From contig CADCWO010000056.1 in NCBI GenBank assembly GCA_902806435.1, forward strand, positions 1 through 64,000: 64,000 bases of DNA, written 5' to 3'. The translations under genes were made by a program, and so were the position numbers. Under the pieces are notes generated by a model. It was not told the DNA's origin, did not search any database, and worked only from the letters and a program-made list of their open reading frames with translations. The DNA comes from an uncultured Synechococcales cyanobacterium. Its GTDB lineage: Bacteria; Cyanobacteriota; Cyanobacteriia; Thermosynechococcales; Thermosynechococcaceae. Positions within the stretch are counted from its first letter, which is position 1, and every line of letters starts with the position of its first letter. Shown one piece after another: positions 52,904 through 61,270 of the stretch.

Positions 52904-53689
52904 ATGTCTTGTTTTGTAGGGATTGAAGCAATCAATGTGCTGGTTGTCGGTGCTAGCCAGGGAATTGGCCTCGGTTTCGTACGACATCTATTGGATAAAG
53001 ATTCGCCCCCAGAAAGCCTGAGCCATTGCCTAGGGCGCATCTATGCAACCCATCGGGTCATAACACCAGAACTGGCCGCGCTCTCAGAACAATATTTGCC
53101 CCTCAGTTTGATCCCTATGGACAGCACGGATGAAGCACAAATTGCCCAAGCGGTAGCTCACATCCAAACCCAAATTGATAAACTGCACCTTGTCCTCTAT
53201 TGCGCTGGTGTACTGCATGAAGGCCACATGCAACCGGAGAAAAGTTTACAACAAATCCGTTCAGAGCATTTGCAGCGCTACTTTGCGGTCAACAGTATTG
53301 GTGCTGTGCTGCTGGGCAAACACCTGCTGCCGTTGCTCAAGCATGAAGAGCGCAGTGTGTTTGCTAGTATTTCTGCCAAGGTGGGTAGTATCGGCGATAA
53401 TCAATCAGGCGGCTGGTATGGCTATCGTGCCTCAAAAGCAGCATTAAATATGTTGATGCGTACCCTAGCAATTGAGTACAGTCGCAAAAGTCCTCAAACC
53501 CTGGTGGTTATGCTCCACCCCGGCACCACAGATACTCGTCTGTCTCAACCCTTCCAACGTGCTGTTCCCCCGCACAAGTTATTTTCTGTTGCACGAACTG
53601 TGACTCAACTATTAGCTGTGATTGAGGGGCTGCAATCAGAGGATAGCGGCCAATTTTTCTCCTGGGATGGCAGTCGCTTGCCTTGGTAA
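52904..53689 (+). CDS. Short-chain dehydrogenase, C-factor (CsgA)-like
   Basis: This 261-residue SDR-family protein has nucleotide site VGASQGIGLGFVRHLL, NNAG-equivalent LYCAGVLHEG, catalytic Ser in FASISAKVGS, and YGYRASKAAL giving Tyr and Lys. The ending GQFFSWDGSRLPW is typical of the C-factor-like subgroup. The substrate is unknown. It starts at ATG 52904, and the first ten residues precede the beta strand VLVVGA. It is a single gene on this strand. Confidence 0.87.
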   Translation: MSCFVGIEAINVLVVGASQGIGLGFVRHLLDKDSPPESLSHCLGRIYATHRVITPELAALSEQYLPLSLIPMDSTDEAQIAQAVAHIQTQIDKLHLVLYCAGVLHEGHMQPEKSLQQIRSEHLQRYFAVNSIGAVLLGKHLLPLLKHEERSVFASISAKVGSIGDNQSGGWYGYRASKAALNMLMRTLAIEYSRKSPQTLVVMLHPGTTDTRLSQPFQRAVPPHKLFSVARTVTQLLAVIEGLQSEDSGQFFSWDGSRLPW

Positions 53690-53977
53690 GCCAAGCGTTA
53701 AGAGTTACAAGCAAGACCAGGGGGTGGCGGCTAATGTGTCCTACCCGTTAGGTACAGTTGTGCAGGTTGCCAATTTGAAGAATGGATAGTTCGGATTATT
53801 GATCGCGGCACGGCAAAGCGCCAAGGGAACCCATTGTTGACTCATCACATGCTGCAGCAGAGCAATGAGGGTTCATTAAGACAGGAGAAGCGAAAGCTTG
53901 GGTTGAGGTGCTTAAGCGCGCAGGTTAGATCCTAGCGGCCACTCTATAGTCTTTAACCCATACAACACTCAAAGGCG

Positions 53978-54661
53978 CTAGTGTTCCTCAATGCCAATGA
54001 TTGCTGTTGAAGCAGTGGTGTTTCTCTTTGCCTCATAGAATCGGCTAGCACCATAGCCAAGCGAGTAAATCAGGCCAGCATTATTTGATGCTCCAACCGC
54101 AGCACCGATGACAGGCAGAAGCTCTACGATGCCTAGTCCAACCTTTAGTACTCCAGATCCGCCGACTGATAAGCTGAAAACGGCTAGAACTTCACCCCGC
54201 CTCTGCGGATCGCTGAGTAAAAAGCCGTAGGCAGCAGCAATCCGATAAACCATCTCAGCCTGGAGTGCTGTAACCGCAGCTAGTTCAACGCCAAATAGCG
54301 CCAGCGCTAAAGGAGGTAAAAAATTAGTCGCTAATCCAATTCCGCCTGCTTTGAGAGCAGCATCGACAATGATTCGGTGAGCAAGCTGTTCGGGTGTTTC
54401 GGTAGGATATTCCTGCCGCAGCTTGTCTACCTCATTTTGAGCCTTCTCGATATCTACTTGGCCTAGGGCCGTCAGGAGCACGTTGATGCCTGGAACTTTG
54501 GCAGCATATTGAGTCAGCGGGTGCTCGGCAATTGGAGTAACGATTTTGCCTACGGTTTCCGTTCCCTGTTCTAACAGTTGCACAGTTACAGCAGCTACCT
54601 GGTGAGCTGTAGCGATCGCCTCGCTTACAGCATCCGTGCCTTCTCCACTTCTCTTTACCAT
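53978..54661 (-). CDS. EcsC-like membrane-associated protein
   Basis: This 227-residue protein has helical hydrophobic stretches (GIGLATNFLPPLALALFGVE, GVLKVGLGIVELLPVIGAAV) and a C-terminal pattern resembling EcsC-family proteins. The middle part (LRQEYPTETPEQLAHRIIVD) is found in related cyanobacterial proteins. EcsC function is unknown; in bacilli it belongs to an ABC-transporter operon, which is not seen here. The gene stands alone. Confidence 0.6.
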   Translation of the reverse strand: MVKRSGEGTDAVSEAIATAHQVAAVTVQLLEQGTETVGKIVTPIAEHPLTQYAAKVPGINVLLTALGQVDIEKAQNEVDKLRQEYPTETPEQLAHRIIVDAALKAGGIGLATNFLPPLALALFGVELAAVTALQAEMVYRIAAAYGFLLSDPQRRGEVLAVFSLSVGGSGVLKVGLGIVELLPVIGAAVGASNNAGLIYSLGYGASRFYEAKRNTTASTAIIGIEEH

Positions 54662-54935
54662 AAGTCTTAAGTTTTATAACTTGTTCGCAACTCAACTTCA
54701 ACTCTAAACGAGTAGAGAACAAAGACCAACTAGCACGGCATCAATCAATGGATGATCTTGATTCAAGGCGATAGGAATTTTCCCTAACAGTGGCAAGCTT
54801 CCAGCCATTATTCGAGTATTTGTCTAGGTAGCAGAGGATAATTCCGGTCCAACCGGCTCAGGACTTAGTGAAGCTTTTTTTCAGCATCCTCAGGATTTAA
54901 TCCTGGACTTGGGATGCGAAGCAACAACTTAGAAG

Positions 54936-55115
54936 TCAAAACTTGGACACATTCTGAGCGCCTAGCTGATTGAACTCAGCTTCTAGAAGATGGACCAGCT
55001 CTTGGTTCCCTTTGGTTCTAGCGACCTGGAGCCGATGTTCTAAACTACGCTGAATATTGGCTTGATGAGTTAAAGTAGCCTCTTGCAGCATCTTTCCAGT
55101 AATTTTAGTGATCAT
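54936..55115 (-). CDS. Small helical hypothetical protein (59 aa)
   Basis: The protein starts MITKITGKMLQEATLTHQAN at ATG 55115 and continues IQRSLEHRLQVARTKGNQEL and VHLLEAEFNQLGAQNVSKF. It is a basic, fully helical protein with no membrane segment. The presence of a truncated second copy at 52450-52545 with mostly silent or conservative changes supports real coding. A palindromic NtcA-like site lies ~236 bases upstream. Confidence 0.65.
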   Translation of the reverse strand: MITKITGKMLQEATLTHQANIQRSLEHRLQVARTKGNQELVHLLEAEFNQLGAQNVSKF

Positions 55116-55666
55116 TTGCCTGCTCCAAATATCGGTTGAGTGAGATGCCAAGAATTTCGCTTTCTGCTCAAGCAGGTTGCACTTTAAGTTGTCCTGGCAA
55201 GCTATAGCCAGTTGGTGACTGGTTTCTGGTGTGATGCCAGAAAGCTAGGTAAGACCTGGGTAACAACTAGACCTGTTCTTAAGGGTTACATCCTGATTCC
55301 CCATCGCTAGGGTAAAACTAAGTATTGCTCTAAGTCGCAATCTAAAAATCTGTAATTTTAGTTACAGAATGACTTTAACTGTCGATTCTTCCATCTGGGT
55401 TAAGTTGTTGTAATCATGCGGTTAAACTTCTTCAGACAAGTTGTCCGCCTGACCGGTTATCCTCTCACCTTTTCAGGCCTGGACCGTTGTGAGTCTCAGT
55501 AGCTTTCGTGGTTTGCTACCTGATGAATCTTACTTATGGTAGCGATCGCCTGTGCATCCCATACTTAGAGGTAGGGATAAGTCAAAAGCTTGTACCTTTT
55601 GCTTAAGGTAGGTTTCTGAATTGCATGTCAACCTGAAGCTGCTTGAAGCAAGTTCAAAACCTTTAG
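55116..55666. other. Long intergenic stretch with a palindromic site
   Basis: No gene is visible in this 551-base stretch. It contains the NtcA-like palindrome at 55351-55366 and one GCGATCGC-type site near 55540. It separates the small helical gene from the 3' end of mltA. Confidence 0.35.
55351..55366. promoter_or_regulatory. NtcA-like binding site (GTA-N8-TAC in a palindrome)
   Basis: TGTAATTTTAGTTACA contains GTA-N8-TAC within a TGTAA...TTACA palindrome, the consensus of the nitrogen regulator NtcA. The nearest start in either direction is the small helical gene at 55115 (minus strand), 236 bases away. No -10 box at the usual distance is evident, so the assignment is tentative. Confidence 0.4.
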
Positions 55667-56875
55667 CTACTTGAGCAATAAGTAATAAAGCTGCCCGGTG
55701 GAAACCAATCGACCTGCCTGCTCACCTGCCCGCGGGCCTGTACCCATAAAAATATCTACACGACCGGGCCCTCGGATTGCTCCTCCAGTGTCTTGATCCA
55801 GCACAAAGCGACTCACTAGCCGTTGCTCCAGTTGGCCGGATGCTTTTTGAACGGGAATTTTTGTGTGAATCAGTGCTAAGGCCCCTGGTGGCATCAAAGA
55901 CTTATCAGTCGCAATGGATCGCTCAGCCGTTACTGGCACCCCCAGACTACCCGTAGCCGCTGCCCCGTTTGTCTCTCGGAAAAAGACAAAGCTCCGGTTG
56001 CGAGGTAAGTAGCGGTTCATGTCGACCGGGTGCTGCCGGAAGTACTCGACCATGACCGGCAGCGAAAGCTCTTCCAAGCGGAACTTACCCTCCTTGACAA
56101 GTTCTTTGCCCACCCCTGAGTAGGGTTGATCGGTTTTACCAGCAAAGCCGACAGTCATCGTGCTGCCATCGGTCAGTTGTAGTTGAGCTGAACCCTGAAC
56201 TTGAACCAGAAAAGCTTGCAGGCGATCACGTAGCCAAACTAATTCCAATCCGCGCAGCGGACCTTTTGCTGCTTGCAAGCCATCAACCCCTTCCAACTGA
56301 GCGCGAGCCGGGTGAGGTTGCGTCCACTGGTTAAAGCGAGGGGGTAAGCGATAGAGAGGGTAACGGAACTCTGCCGTTGGTACCCGGCTTGCCGCGTAGG
56401 TGGGCTCAAAATAGCCCGTAAACCCAACCGTACCCTGACCATCCTTGCCAACGGACTGGTAAAGGGCAAATTCACGGTTAACAGCAGCTTGGAGTTCCAC
56501 TGGGGACTTAGACTGCACCAAGAGTTGCCGGAAGCGCCTTAAACTGCGTTGGACGCGATCGCGTAGCGTCTCCGAAGAATTAAGGCTCATGCCAGAAATC
56601 AGTAGATTCCGGTATTGCTCAGCCGCTTTGGCCGTCTGAAGGTAAGCCAAACTATAATCAACCGCGGTGAGGAGTGCCGCTTTATCCCCCCGGCCTCCCT
56701 GTCCTAGTTCATCCAGCCCAACGCAGGCTGGCACCTGAGTTGGGGCCACAGGTCGCAACGGAGCATTCGTCAGCTTCGCTAAAGCGAGCCCAGCGGTGAA
56801 ATTGCGTGAGAGGGTAAGGGGGGCTAGCGCGATTGCCAGACTCAGGAAGAAGACAGCAGGCTTGAATATCATCAT
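55667..56875 (-). CDS. mltA: Membrane-bound lytic murein transglycosylase A
   Basis: MltA cleaves glycan strands of peptidoglycan, leaving 1,6-anhydromuramic ends. The 402-residue protein has a signal peptide, the MltA domain (GFTGYFEPTYAASRVPTAEF, YPLYRLP, GSAQLQLTDGSTMTVGFAGK) and a C-terminal 3D domain (SRFVLDQDTGGAIRGPGRVD, FMGTG) with the catalytic Asp cluster. There is no lipobox, so it may be soluble in the periplasm. It starts seven bases after the stop of an upstream small gene, in a probable operon. Confidence 0.92.
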   Translation of the reverse strand: MMIFKPAVFFLSLAIALAPLTLSRNFTAGLALAKLTNAPLRPVAPTQVPACVGLDELGQGGRGDKAALLTAVDYSLAYLQTAKAAEQYRNLLISGMSLNSSETLRDRVQRSLRRFRQLLVQSKSPVELQAAVNREFALYQSVGKDGQGTVGFTGYFEPTYAASRVPTAEFRYPLYRLPPRFNQWTQPHPARAQLEGVDGLQAAKGPLRGLELVWLRDRLQAFLVQVQGSAQLQLTDGSTMTVGFAGKTDQPYSGVGKELVKEGKFRLEELSLPVMVEYFRQHPVDMNRYLPRNRSFVFFRETNGAAATGSLGVPVTAERSIATDKSLMPPGALALIHTKIPVQKASGQLEQRLVSRFVLDQDTGGAIRGPGRVDIFMGTGPRAGEQAGRLVSTGQLYYLLLK

Positions 56876-56881
56876 GGCTGG

Positions 56882-57136
56882 CTAAAATTCACGGTCGATG
56901 CTGGAGGAAAATACAGGCTCCACCCGGATTGCCAAGATTCGGGAAGGACGAACTACCATGCATTCCCCTTGAATATTTTTGATCGGCACGGTGACAAAAT
57001 CTTCAGACGTCGATTTGGAAGTTAGCTCGTTACTGTACCACTTTTGGAACTCTTGAATCGTCGGAAAACGCACCTCCTCCCGGTGGCCTCCCTCAATCAT
57101 CAGATGCACAGCAAATTCCGTTGCAGTTCTAGGCAT
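56882..57136 (-). CDS. Small conserved-looking hypothetical protein (84 aa)
   Basis: This soluble protein reads MPRTATEFAVHLMIEGGHRE, EVRFPTIQEFQKWYSNELTS and DFVTVPIKNIQGECMVVRPS. The pattern suggests a small beta/alpha domain. I recognise no named family, though I would expect relatives in other cyanobacteria. It lies just upstream of mltA (six-base gap) and 81 bases downstream of the TIR-like gene, all on the same strand. Confidence 0.6.
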   Translation of the reverse strand: MPRTATEFAVHLMIEGGHREEVRFPTIQEFQKWYSNELTSKSTSEDFVTVPIKNIQGECMVVRPSRILAIRVEPVFSSSIDREF

Positions 57137-57217
57137 TGGTAGTAGTTAGATAGAACACCTGTATGTTCTGGAAAAGCCGCAAAATCATGCATTCCTACAG
57201 CAACGGTACACCTTAAG

Positions 57218-57979
57218 CTACAGGTTAAATCGTTGTAGCTGAGCTTGAATCATTGGCGGTAGGAGTTTGTGTAGTTCTGCTGCATCCTTAAATATCAGCC
57301 GTTGCTGGCTGGACAGATCAAAGGGAAACTGGCCTGGTAGGTCATTGCGATGCATTTGGCCTAGGATAATCTGCGCGGAGCGTTTGCTTTGTAGGGCGTA
57401 ACCAACCTCCACACAAACCTTAGGGCTGGGAATCAGTTGCGGGGGAGAACTGTCGAAACCGAGAATTGGCGTTCCATCGGCAACAAACAGCAGGCTTTGG
57501 CGAATCTTGCGCATCAAGGTACTATCGAGCCGCACCGGGCTATCCGAGAGACGGTGAGATTCCTCTAAGCGTAAGGGCAAGCGCGATCGTTGGTTCAATT
57601 TCTCAACCACACTTCGCAGTTCCTCACGCAGGTAGTTACTAGACGCTACGTATTCCGTTTGATAACAGAAGAAAATCACTGGCTCCAGATGGGCCATTAC
57701 TTCTTGCTTGGTAAAGTAGATCTCATGACTAATCAGATCAATATTGGAAATTGCGTAGCCACCGCTGCCTTCAATGTAGAACTCGACGGGTTCCCCTTCC
57801 AGATAGCGCTGGAACCATGTTGACTCCTTAACCTTTTCGATCTCATCGAGAAAATCAGCACGTAGGGCCGACTTCAACAGGCTACTTTTACTCAAACGGA
57901 GATCGTGAGGGCGTCTTTCCAACTGTTGGGCTGGCTCATACTCTTGGAGATACCAGGCTCGAAGGGCAATAATTGCCAT
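57218..57979 (-). CDS. Hypothetical protein with a TIR-like nucleotide-binding C-terminal region
   Basis: The protein has 253 residues. The first ~100 are not recognised. Residues ~105-245 follow the pattern of TIR-like nucleotide-binding proteins: an opening strand (PVIFFCYQTEYVASSNYLRE), SDSPVRLDSTLMRKIRQSLL then FVADGTPI, the hallmark SPKVCVEVGYAL in place of N-P-N-V-x-x-E-L-G-Y-A, and LPGQFPFDLSSQQRLIF in place of L-P-F-D-L-R. The hallmark Glu is kept. Such domains occur as effectors in anti-phage systems, but no cyclase or partner is adjacent. It is first in a likely operon with an unknown small gene and mltA. Confidence 0.6.
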   Translation of the reverse strand: MAIIALRAWYLQEYEPAQQLERRPHDLRLSKSSLLKSALRADFLDEIEKVKESTWFQRYLEGEPVEFYIEGSGGYAISNIDLISHEIYFTKQEVMAHLEPVIFFCYQTEYVASSNYLREELRSVVEKLNQRSRLPLRLEESHRLSDSPVRLDSTLMRKIRQSLLFVADGTPILGFDSSPPQLIPSPKVCVEVGYALQSKRSAQIILGQMHRNDLPGQFPFDLSSQQRLIFKDAAELHKLLPPMIQAQLQRFNL

Positions 57980-58343
57980 AGTCGTACTATCCGGCTTTTA
58001 GAATGACAGCATACCCATACCATTTACGGTTTCGCTAGTGCCCGCCCAGCGGTGGATACCTCAGTGATCTAAATGGTTGGTTCAGGTCGATGGCTGCGAT
58101 CGCGACAACAATGGCTCAGATTGAAACCGTCACAAATACGTTTTACAAAAGTGAGTCGCCTACTTTCTCCGGCAATTCTACCCGTAGTTCCTCAAATTGC
58201 ACACCTATCACAGCGCAATTTATTCATGGTCTATCCTACAGCTGCGTTGGCCCATGGTTTAGTGACCCGGGTTAATAGCCTGGCTATGCATCAACCAGTA
58301 TTATCAATTGCTTGCTCCTCAGATTCTTTGCCGTCTAAACTCC
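57980..58343. other. Divergent promoter region, TIR-like gene / membrane protein
   Basis: Two overlapping plus-strand frames cross this 364-base gap, but neither has a domain, a good start or protein-like composition. It should contain promoters for the minus-strand operon and for the gene at 58344. Confidence 0.35.
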
Positions 58344-59018
58344 ATGTTGATTTCAATAACCCGTCAAAAGTTCGAAGAAATAATTCCCCTGCTCCCTACG
58401 GGTGCTCAGTACTTGTACTACTGGGGTAAGGTTTCAGATGTATTGAAACGGCTACTAATCACAGTAGTTGGCATCGTGATTATCTCAGTCATGGGCCTTG
58501 TGCTCAAAGAAGGATTTAGCGGGGTAACATTTATCCTGAATCTAATTGTTGGTCTTTACTGGTTATGGGCACCTATTTACTTGGCTAGCCGGCGCAACGC
58601 CGAGTACCGACGTTATTCCCACTGTGGGTTTTGGCAGGGCCAGGTCTTGGATGTGTTTATCAGTGAAGAGCTAATTGGTAAAGAGGAAACTGTGAACCGC
58701 CGCGGAGATCTGGTCGTAATTGAAAACCGGGAACGGCGCCTCAACTTAGAAGTTGGTGATGAAACCGGGTTTGCAACCAAAGTTCAAGTGCCACTGCGGC
58801 GAGAACACCAGGTGATCCGGCGCAATGAAATTGCGGAAATGCTCGTCCTCTCCAACCAATCTGACTTGAGCCGGATTGCCAAAATTTCTGATGTCTATAT
58901 CCCCGCAGACAAGCTTTGGGTGAGCGACTATCCCTATGTGCGGCGCGATACCTTTGAGCAGATCAGTCGTACCTTGAGGGTGCGCCGACGACCGATGATG
59001 GATGTTGATCGCTCTTAA
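58344..59018 (+). CDS. Cyanobacterial membrane protein of unknown function
   Basis: The protein has about 224 residues. After an N-terminal helix (FEEIIPLLPTGAQYLYYWGK) come two membrane segments (LLITVVGIVIISVMGLVL, VTFILNLIVGLYWLWAPIYL) and a soluble beta-rich part (GFWQGQVLDVFISEELIGKE, RRLNLEVGDETGFATKVQVP). I know similar proteins in cyanobacteria, with no function established. I chose ATG 58344; an earlier in-frame start at 58308 is possible. It converges with the CCB-type gene, overlapping it by four bases. Confidence 0.7.
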   Translation: MLISITRQKFEEIIPLLPTGAQYLYYWGKVSDVLKRLLITVVGIVIISVMGLVLKEGFSGVTFILNLIVGLYWLWAPIYLASRRNAEYRRYSHCGFWQGQVLDVFISEELIGKEETVNRRGDLVVIENRERRLNLEVGDETGFATKVQVPLRREHQVIRRNEIAEMLVLSNQSDLSRIAKISDVYIPADKLWVSDYPYVRRDTFEQISRTLRVRRRPMMDVDRS

Positions 59019-59548
59019 TCTTGAGGCTGCAACTTCAGAGTGCGCTGTAGTTCGGCTAGCTCGTCTCGATGGGCAGTCACGGTTAATAGACTTTGAGCTG
59101 ATATACCACTGTTGGCGAGGCTTAAAGGCTCAACTTTGAGCTGAACGTTTTCCTGACGCCCGGCCCCTCGCCAGTAGAACCAACCAGCTAGGGGAGACAA
59201 AAGCACCAACCCTAAAAAAGTGGGACCGATCTGTGGCATTAGCAAAGATAAAACGAGGCCAAGACAAAGTAGCCCTGAAGCGGCCAGTAGGGTCAAAAAT
59301 ATGGTTAGGAACACACTAGGACGGACTAACCCAGTAAACGTGACTTGCTCTGCCTCTAAAGCGGCAACCCGGTAAGCGCGGCTAGAAAAATACTGTTCTA
59401 GCTGATGCAGGAGCGAGTCTTCAGAGGTGTGGGCGATCAGCTTCACTTGTTGTATCCGATCCTTGACAGAGGCTTTCACGAAGAAGAACAATCCAACCAT
59501 CATTAATAAGGTTAATAACAAGGTTGAGGGAAAGACAAAGGAGGTCAT
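59015..59548 (-). CDS. Cofactor assembly of complex C subunit B (CCB-type) protein
   Basis: This 177-residue protein has an N-terminal membrane helix (SFVFPSTLLLTLLMMVGLFF), a soluble loop (FFVKASVKDRIQQVKLIAHT, AYRVAALEAEQVTFTGLVRP), two further helices (FLTIFLTLLAASGLLCLGLV and FLGLVLLSPLAGWFYWRGAG) and a soluble tail. The pattern matches cyanobacterial proteins annotated as cofactor assembly of complex C subunit B, needed to attach the extra heme to cytochrome b6. It is divergent from sigC. Confidence 0.75.
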   Translation of the reverse strand: MTSFVFPSTLLLTLLMMVGLFFFVKASVKDRIQQVKLIAHTSEDSLLHQLEQYFSSRAYRVAALEAEQVTFTGLVRPSVFLTIFLTLLAASGLLCLGLVLSLLMPQIGPTFLGLVLLSPLAGWFYWRGAGRQENVQLKVEPLSLANSGISAQSLLTVTAHRDELAELQRTLKLQPQD

Positions 59549-59858
59549 AGTAGATGCTTACCTTGGCTCTGAAAAATTTAGTGAATTTAGCAACTCTATC
59601 AACCACATATCAGTCCTTAAGTTAGGGCTGAAAGTTAATGTCAGATATTGAATATGGCCTCTATTGCGGCTGTAACACTGGAGAATCTAGATCTTGAGTC
59701 TAGCTCATAAACCGCTGTAACGCCCGAGCACAAGTGGTTTGAAGCATAGGCTAGTAAGTCTAGTCTGACAGCAGGTTGCAGAACTCGGCTGAAGTGTTCA
59801 TCAACCATGACCTGTTGGGAAGAATAAGTGTGGGTTTTCAGCCGCAGAGGTGACCACG
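59549..59858. other. Divergent promoter region, CCB-type gene / sigC
   Basis: This 310-base stretch without a gene lies between divergent genes. A 75-codon minus-strand frame at 59641-59868 has no domain and crosses the sigC start, so I reject it. AGAGG at 59846-59850 is the likely ribosome-binding site for sigC. Confidence 0.35.
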
Positions 59859-61112
59859 GTGCCAACAATCCCCTTCTACATGCATGCAGAATACGATAAT
59901 CAGTCCGGTGATGGCTTTCAGCCCAGTTTTGCTGAAGGTGATACCGGACAATCTCATACCTTTGCTGAGGAAATGATCAGTGTAGATCTTGATTCTACGG
60001 AGCCTGATGACTTGAAGCAGGGTAGCCGTCGGACGACTGATCTGGTTCGCCTCTACCTACAAGAAATTGGTCGCGTCCGTTTGTTAGGCCGAGATGAGGA
60101 AGTGTCGGAAGCCCAAAAGGTGCAACGTCACATGCGGTTACTTGAACTGAGAGCTGTTACGGCAACTAATGGCAACGCTGCTGTCCAACAGTATGCTCAG
60201 CTAATGGATATTCGCGATCGCCTGGTGGCTAGCCTCAGCCACCGTCCTTCTTTAGAACGATGGGCAAAGGCTGCCGAGCTTACGGTTGCTGAACTCAAGC
60301 CTTTACTGGTAGAGGGAAAACAAGCTTGGGCAGAAGCAACAGGTATGGCAGTGGCGGAGTTAGACCAAATCCAGAAAGAGGGAATTCGAGCCAAAGAACA
60401 CATGATCCAGGCCAACTTGCGCTTGGTTGTCTCGGTGGCTAAAAAATACCAAAATCGTGGTCTTGAGTTGTTGGACTTAATTCAAGAAGGCACTCTGGGG
60501 CTAGAGCGAGCTGTAGAAAAGTTTGACCCCACAAAGGGGTATCGCTTCAGTACCTACGCTTACTGGTGGATTCGCCAGGGCATTACCCGAGCAATCGCCA
60601 CCCAAAGCCGTACTATTCGCTTGCCCGTTCACATTACAGAGAAGCTGAACAAAATTAAAAAAGCGCAACGAAAGATTTCCCAAGAAAAAGGTCATACACC
60701 GACAATTGAAGATATTGCCTCCGAACTGGAAATGACCCCACCCCAGATCCGGGAGCTATTGATCCGGGTGCCCCGCTCAGTTTCTCTGGAAACCAAGGTT
60801 GGCAAGGACAAAGACACGGAACTAGGAGATTTGCTGGAGACTGACGATATTTCTCCAGAGCAAATTATGATGCGGGAGTCACTTCAAGGGGAACTGCAAC
60901 AGCTACTGGCAGATTTAACCAGCCGGGAACGGGATGTGCTCCGTATGCGCTTTGGCTTAGGGGACGGCACTGCCTATTCCTTAGCCGAAATTGGTCGCGC
61001 CCTCGACCTTTCGCGAGAACGGGTACGGCAAATTGAATCGAAAGCATTGCAGAAGCTGCGCCAGCCGAAGCGCCGAAACCGAGTGCGGGACTACTTAGAG
61101 TCTCTAGCTTAG
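59859..61112 (+). CDS. sigC: Group 2 RNA polymerase sigma factor, SigC-type
   Basis: This 417-residue sigma-70 factor has region 1.2 (TTDLVRLYLQEIGRVRLLGR), region 2 with the -10 contacts (NLRLVVSVAKKYQNRGLELL, YRFSTYAYWWIRQGITRAIA), region 3 and region 4.2 (YSLAEIGRALDLSRERVRQI). It is a dispensable-type (group 2) factor. The N terminus PTIPFYMHAEYDNQSG and the position directly before furA match the SigC-furA arrangement known in Nostoc. GTG 59859 is preferred since AGAGG lies eight bases upstream. Confidence 0.88.
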   Translation: MPTIPFYMHAEYDNQSGDGFQPSFAEGDTGQSHTFAEEMISVDLDSTEPDDLKQGSRRTTDLVRLYLQEIGRVRLLGRDEEVSEAQKVQRHMRLLELRAVTATNGNAAVQQYAQLMDIRDRLVASLSHRPSLERWAKAAELTVAELKPLLVEGKQAWAEATGMAVAELDQIQKEGIRAKEHMIQANLRLVVSVAKKYQNRGLELLDLIQEGTLGLERAVEKFDPTKGYRFSTYAYWWIRQGITRAIATQSRTIRLPVHITEKLNKIKKAQRKISQEKGHTPTIEDIASELEMTPPQIRELLIRVPRSVSLETKVGKDKDTELGDLLETDDISPEQIMMRESLQGELQQLLADLTSRERDVLRMRFGLGDGTAYSLAEIGRALDLSRERVRQIESKALQKLRQPKRRNRVRDYLESLA

Positions 61113-61184
61113 GGGTCTATCATATTGCTTATTGTTGATGGACGGCAGCCTAACATTTAATTCTCAATCATCAGACTATTGAAG

Positions 61185-61258
61185 ATGATTATCAATAAGC
61201 AAAGCTTCTTGCAAATCCTCAGATGATTGTGTATGATTCTCAATAAGTGGGCTTTCTT
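61185..61258 (+). promoter_or_regulatory. Two tandem Fur-box-like repeats upstream of furA
   Basis: ATGATTATCAATAAGC (61185-) and ATGATTCTCAATAAG (61233-) are two copies of a ~26-base repeat, 48 bases apart, each carrying the ATGATT-N-TCAATAA pattern typical of Fur boxes. TTCTCAATCATCA (61161-) adds a third, inverted, partial copy. Self-repression of furA by iron-loaded FurA is the likely role. The second copy ends 13 bases before the ATG. Confidence 0.6.
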
Positions 61259-61270
61259 GAGAGGTGCCCG

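Noticed and set aside
52699-53040. 113-codon minus-strand frame ending EAKNLTVAIAVN
   Set aside because: It overlaps the start of the well-supported SDR gene, and most of its length is proline/serine-rich antisense of that gene.
58073-58429. 118-codon plus-strand frame starting MVGSGRWLRSRQQW
   Set aside because: It overlaps the start of the membrane-protein gene at 58344 in another frame and has no domain.
59641-59868. 75-codon minus-strand frame between the CCB-type gene and sigC
   Set aside because: No domain, and it crosses the sigC start and its ribosome-binding site.
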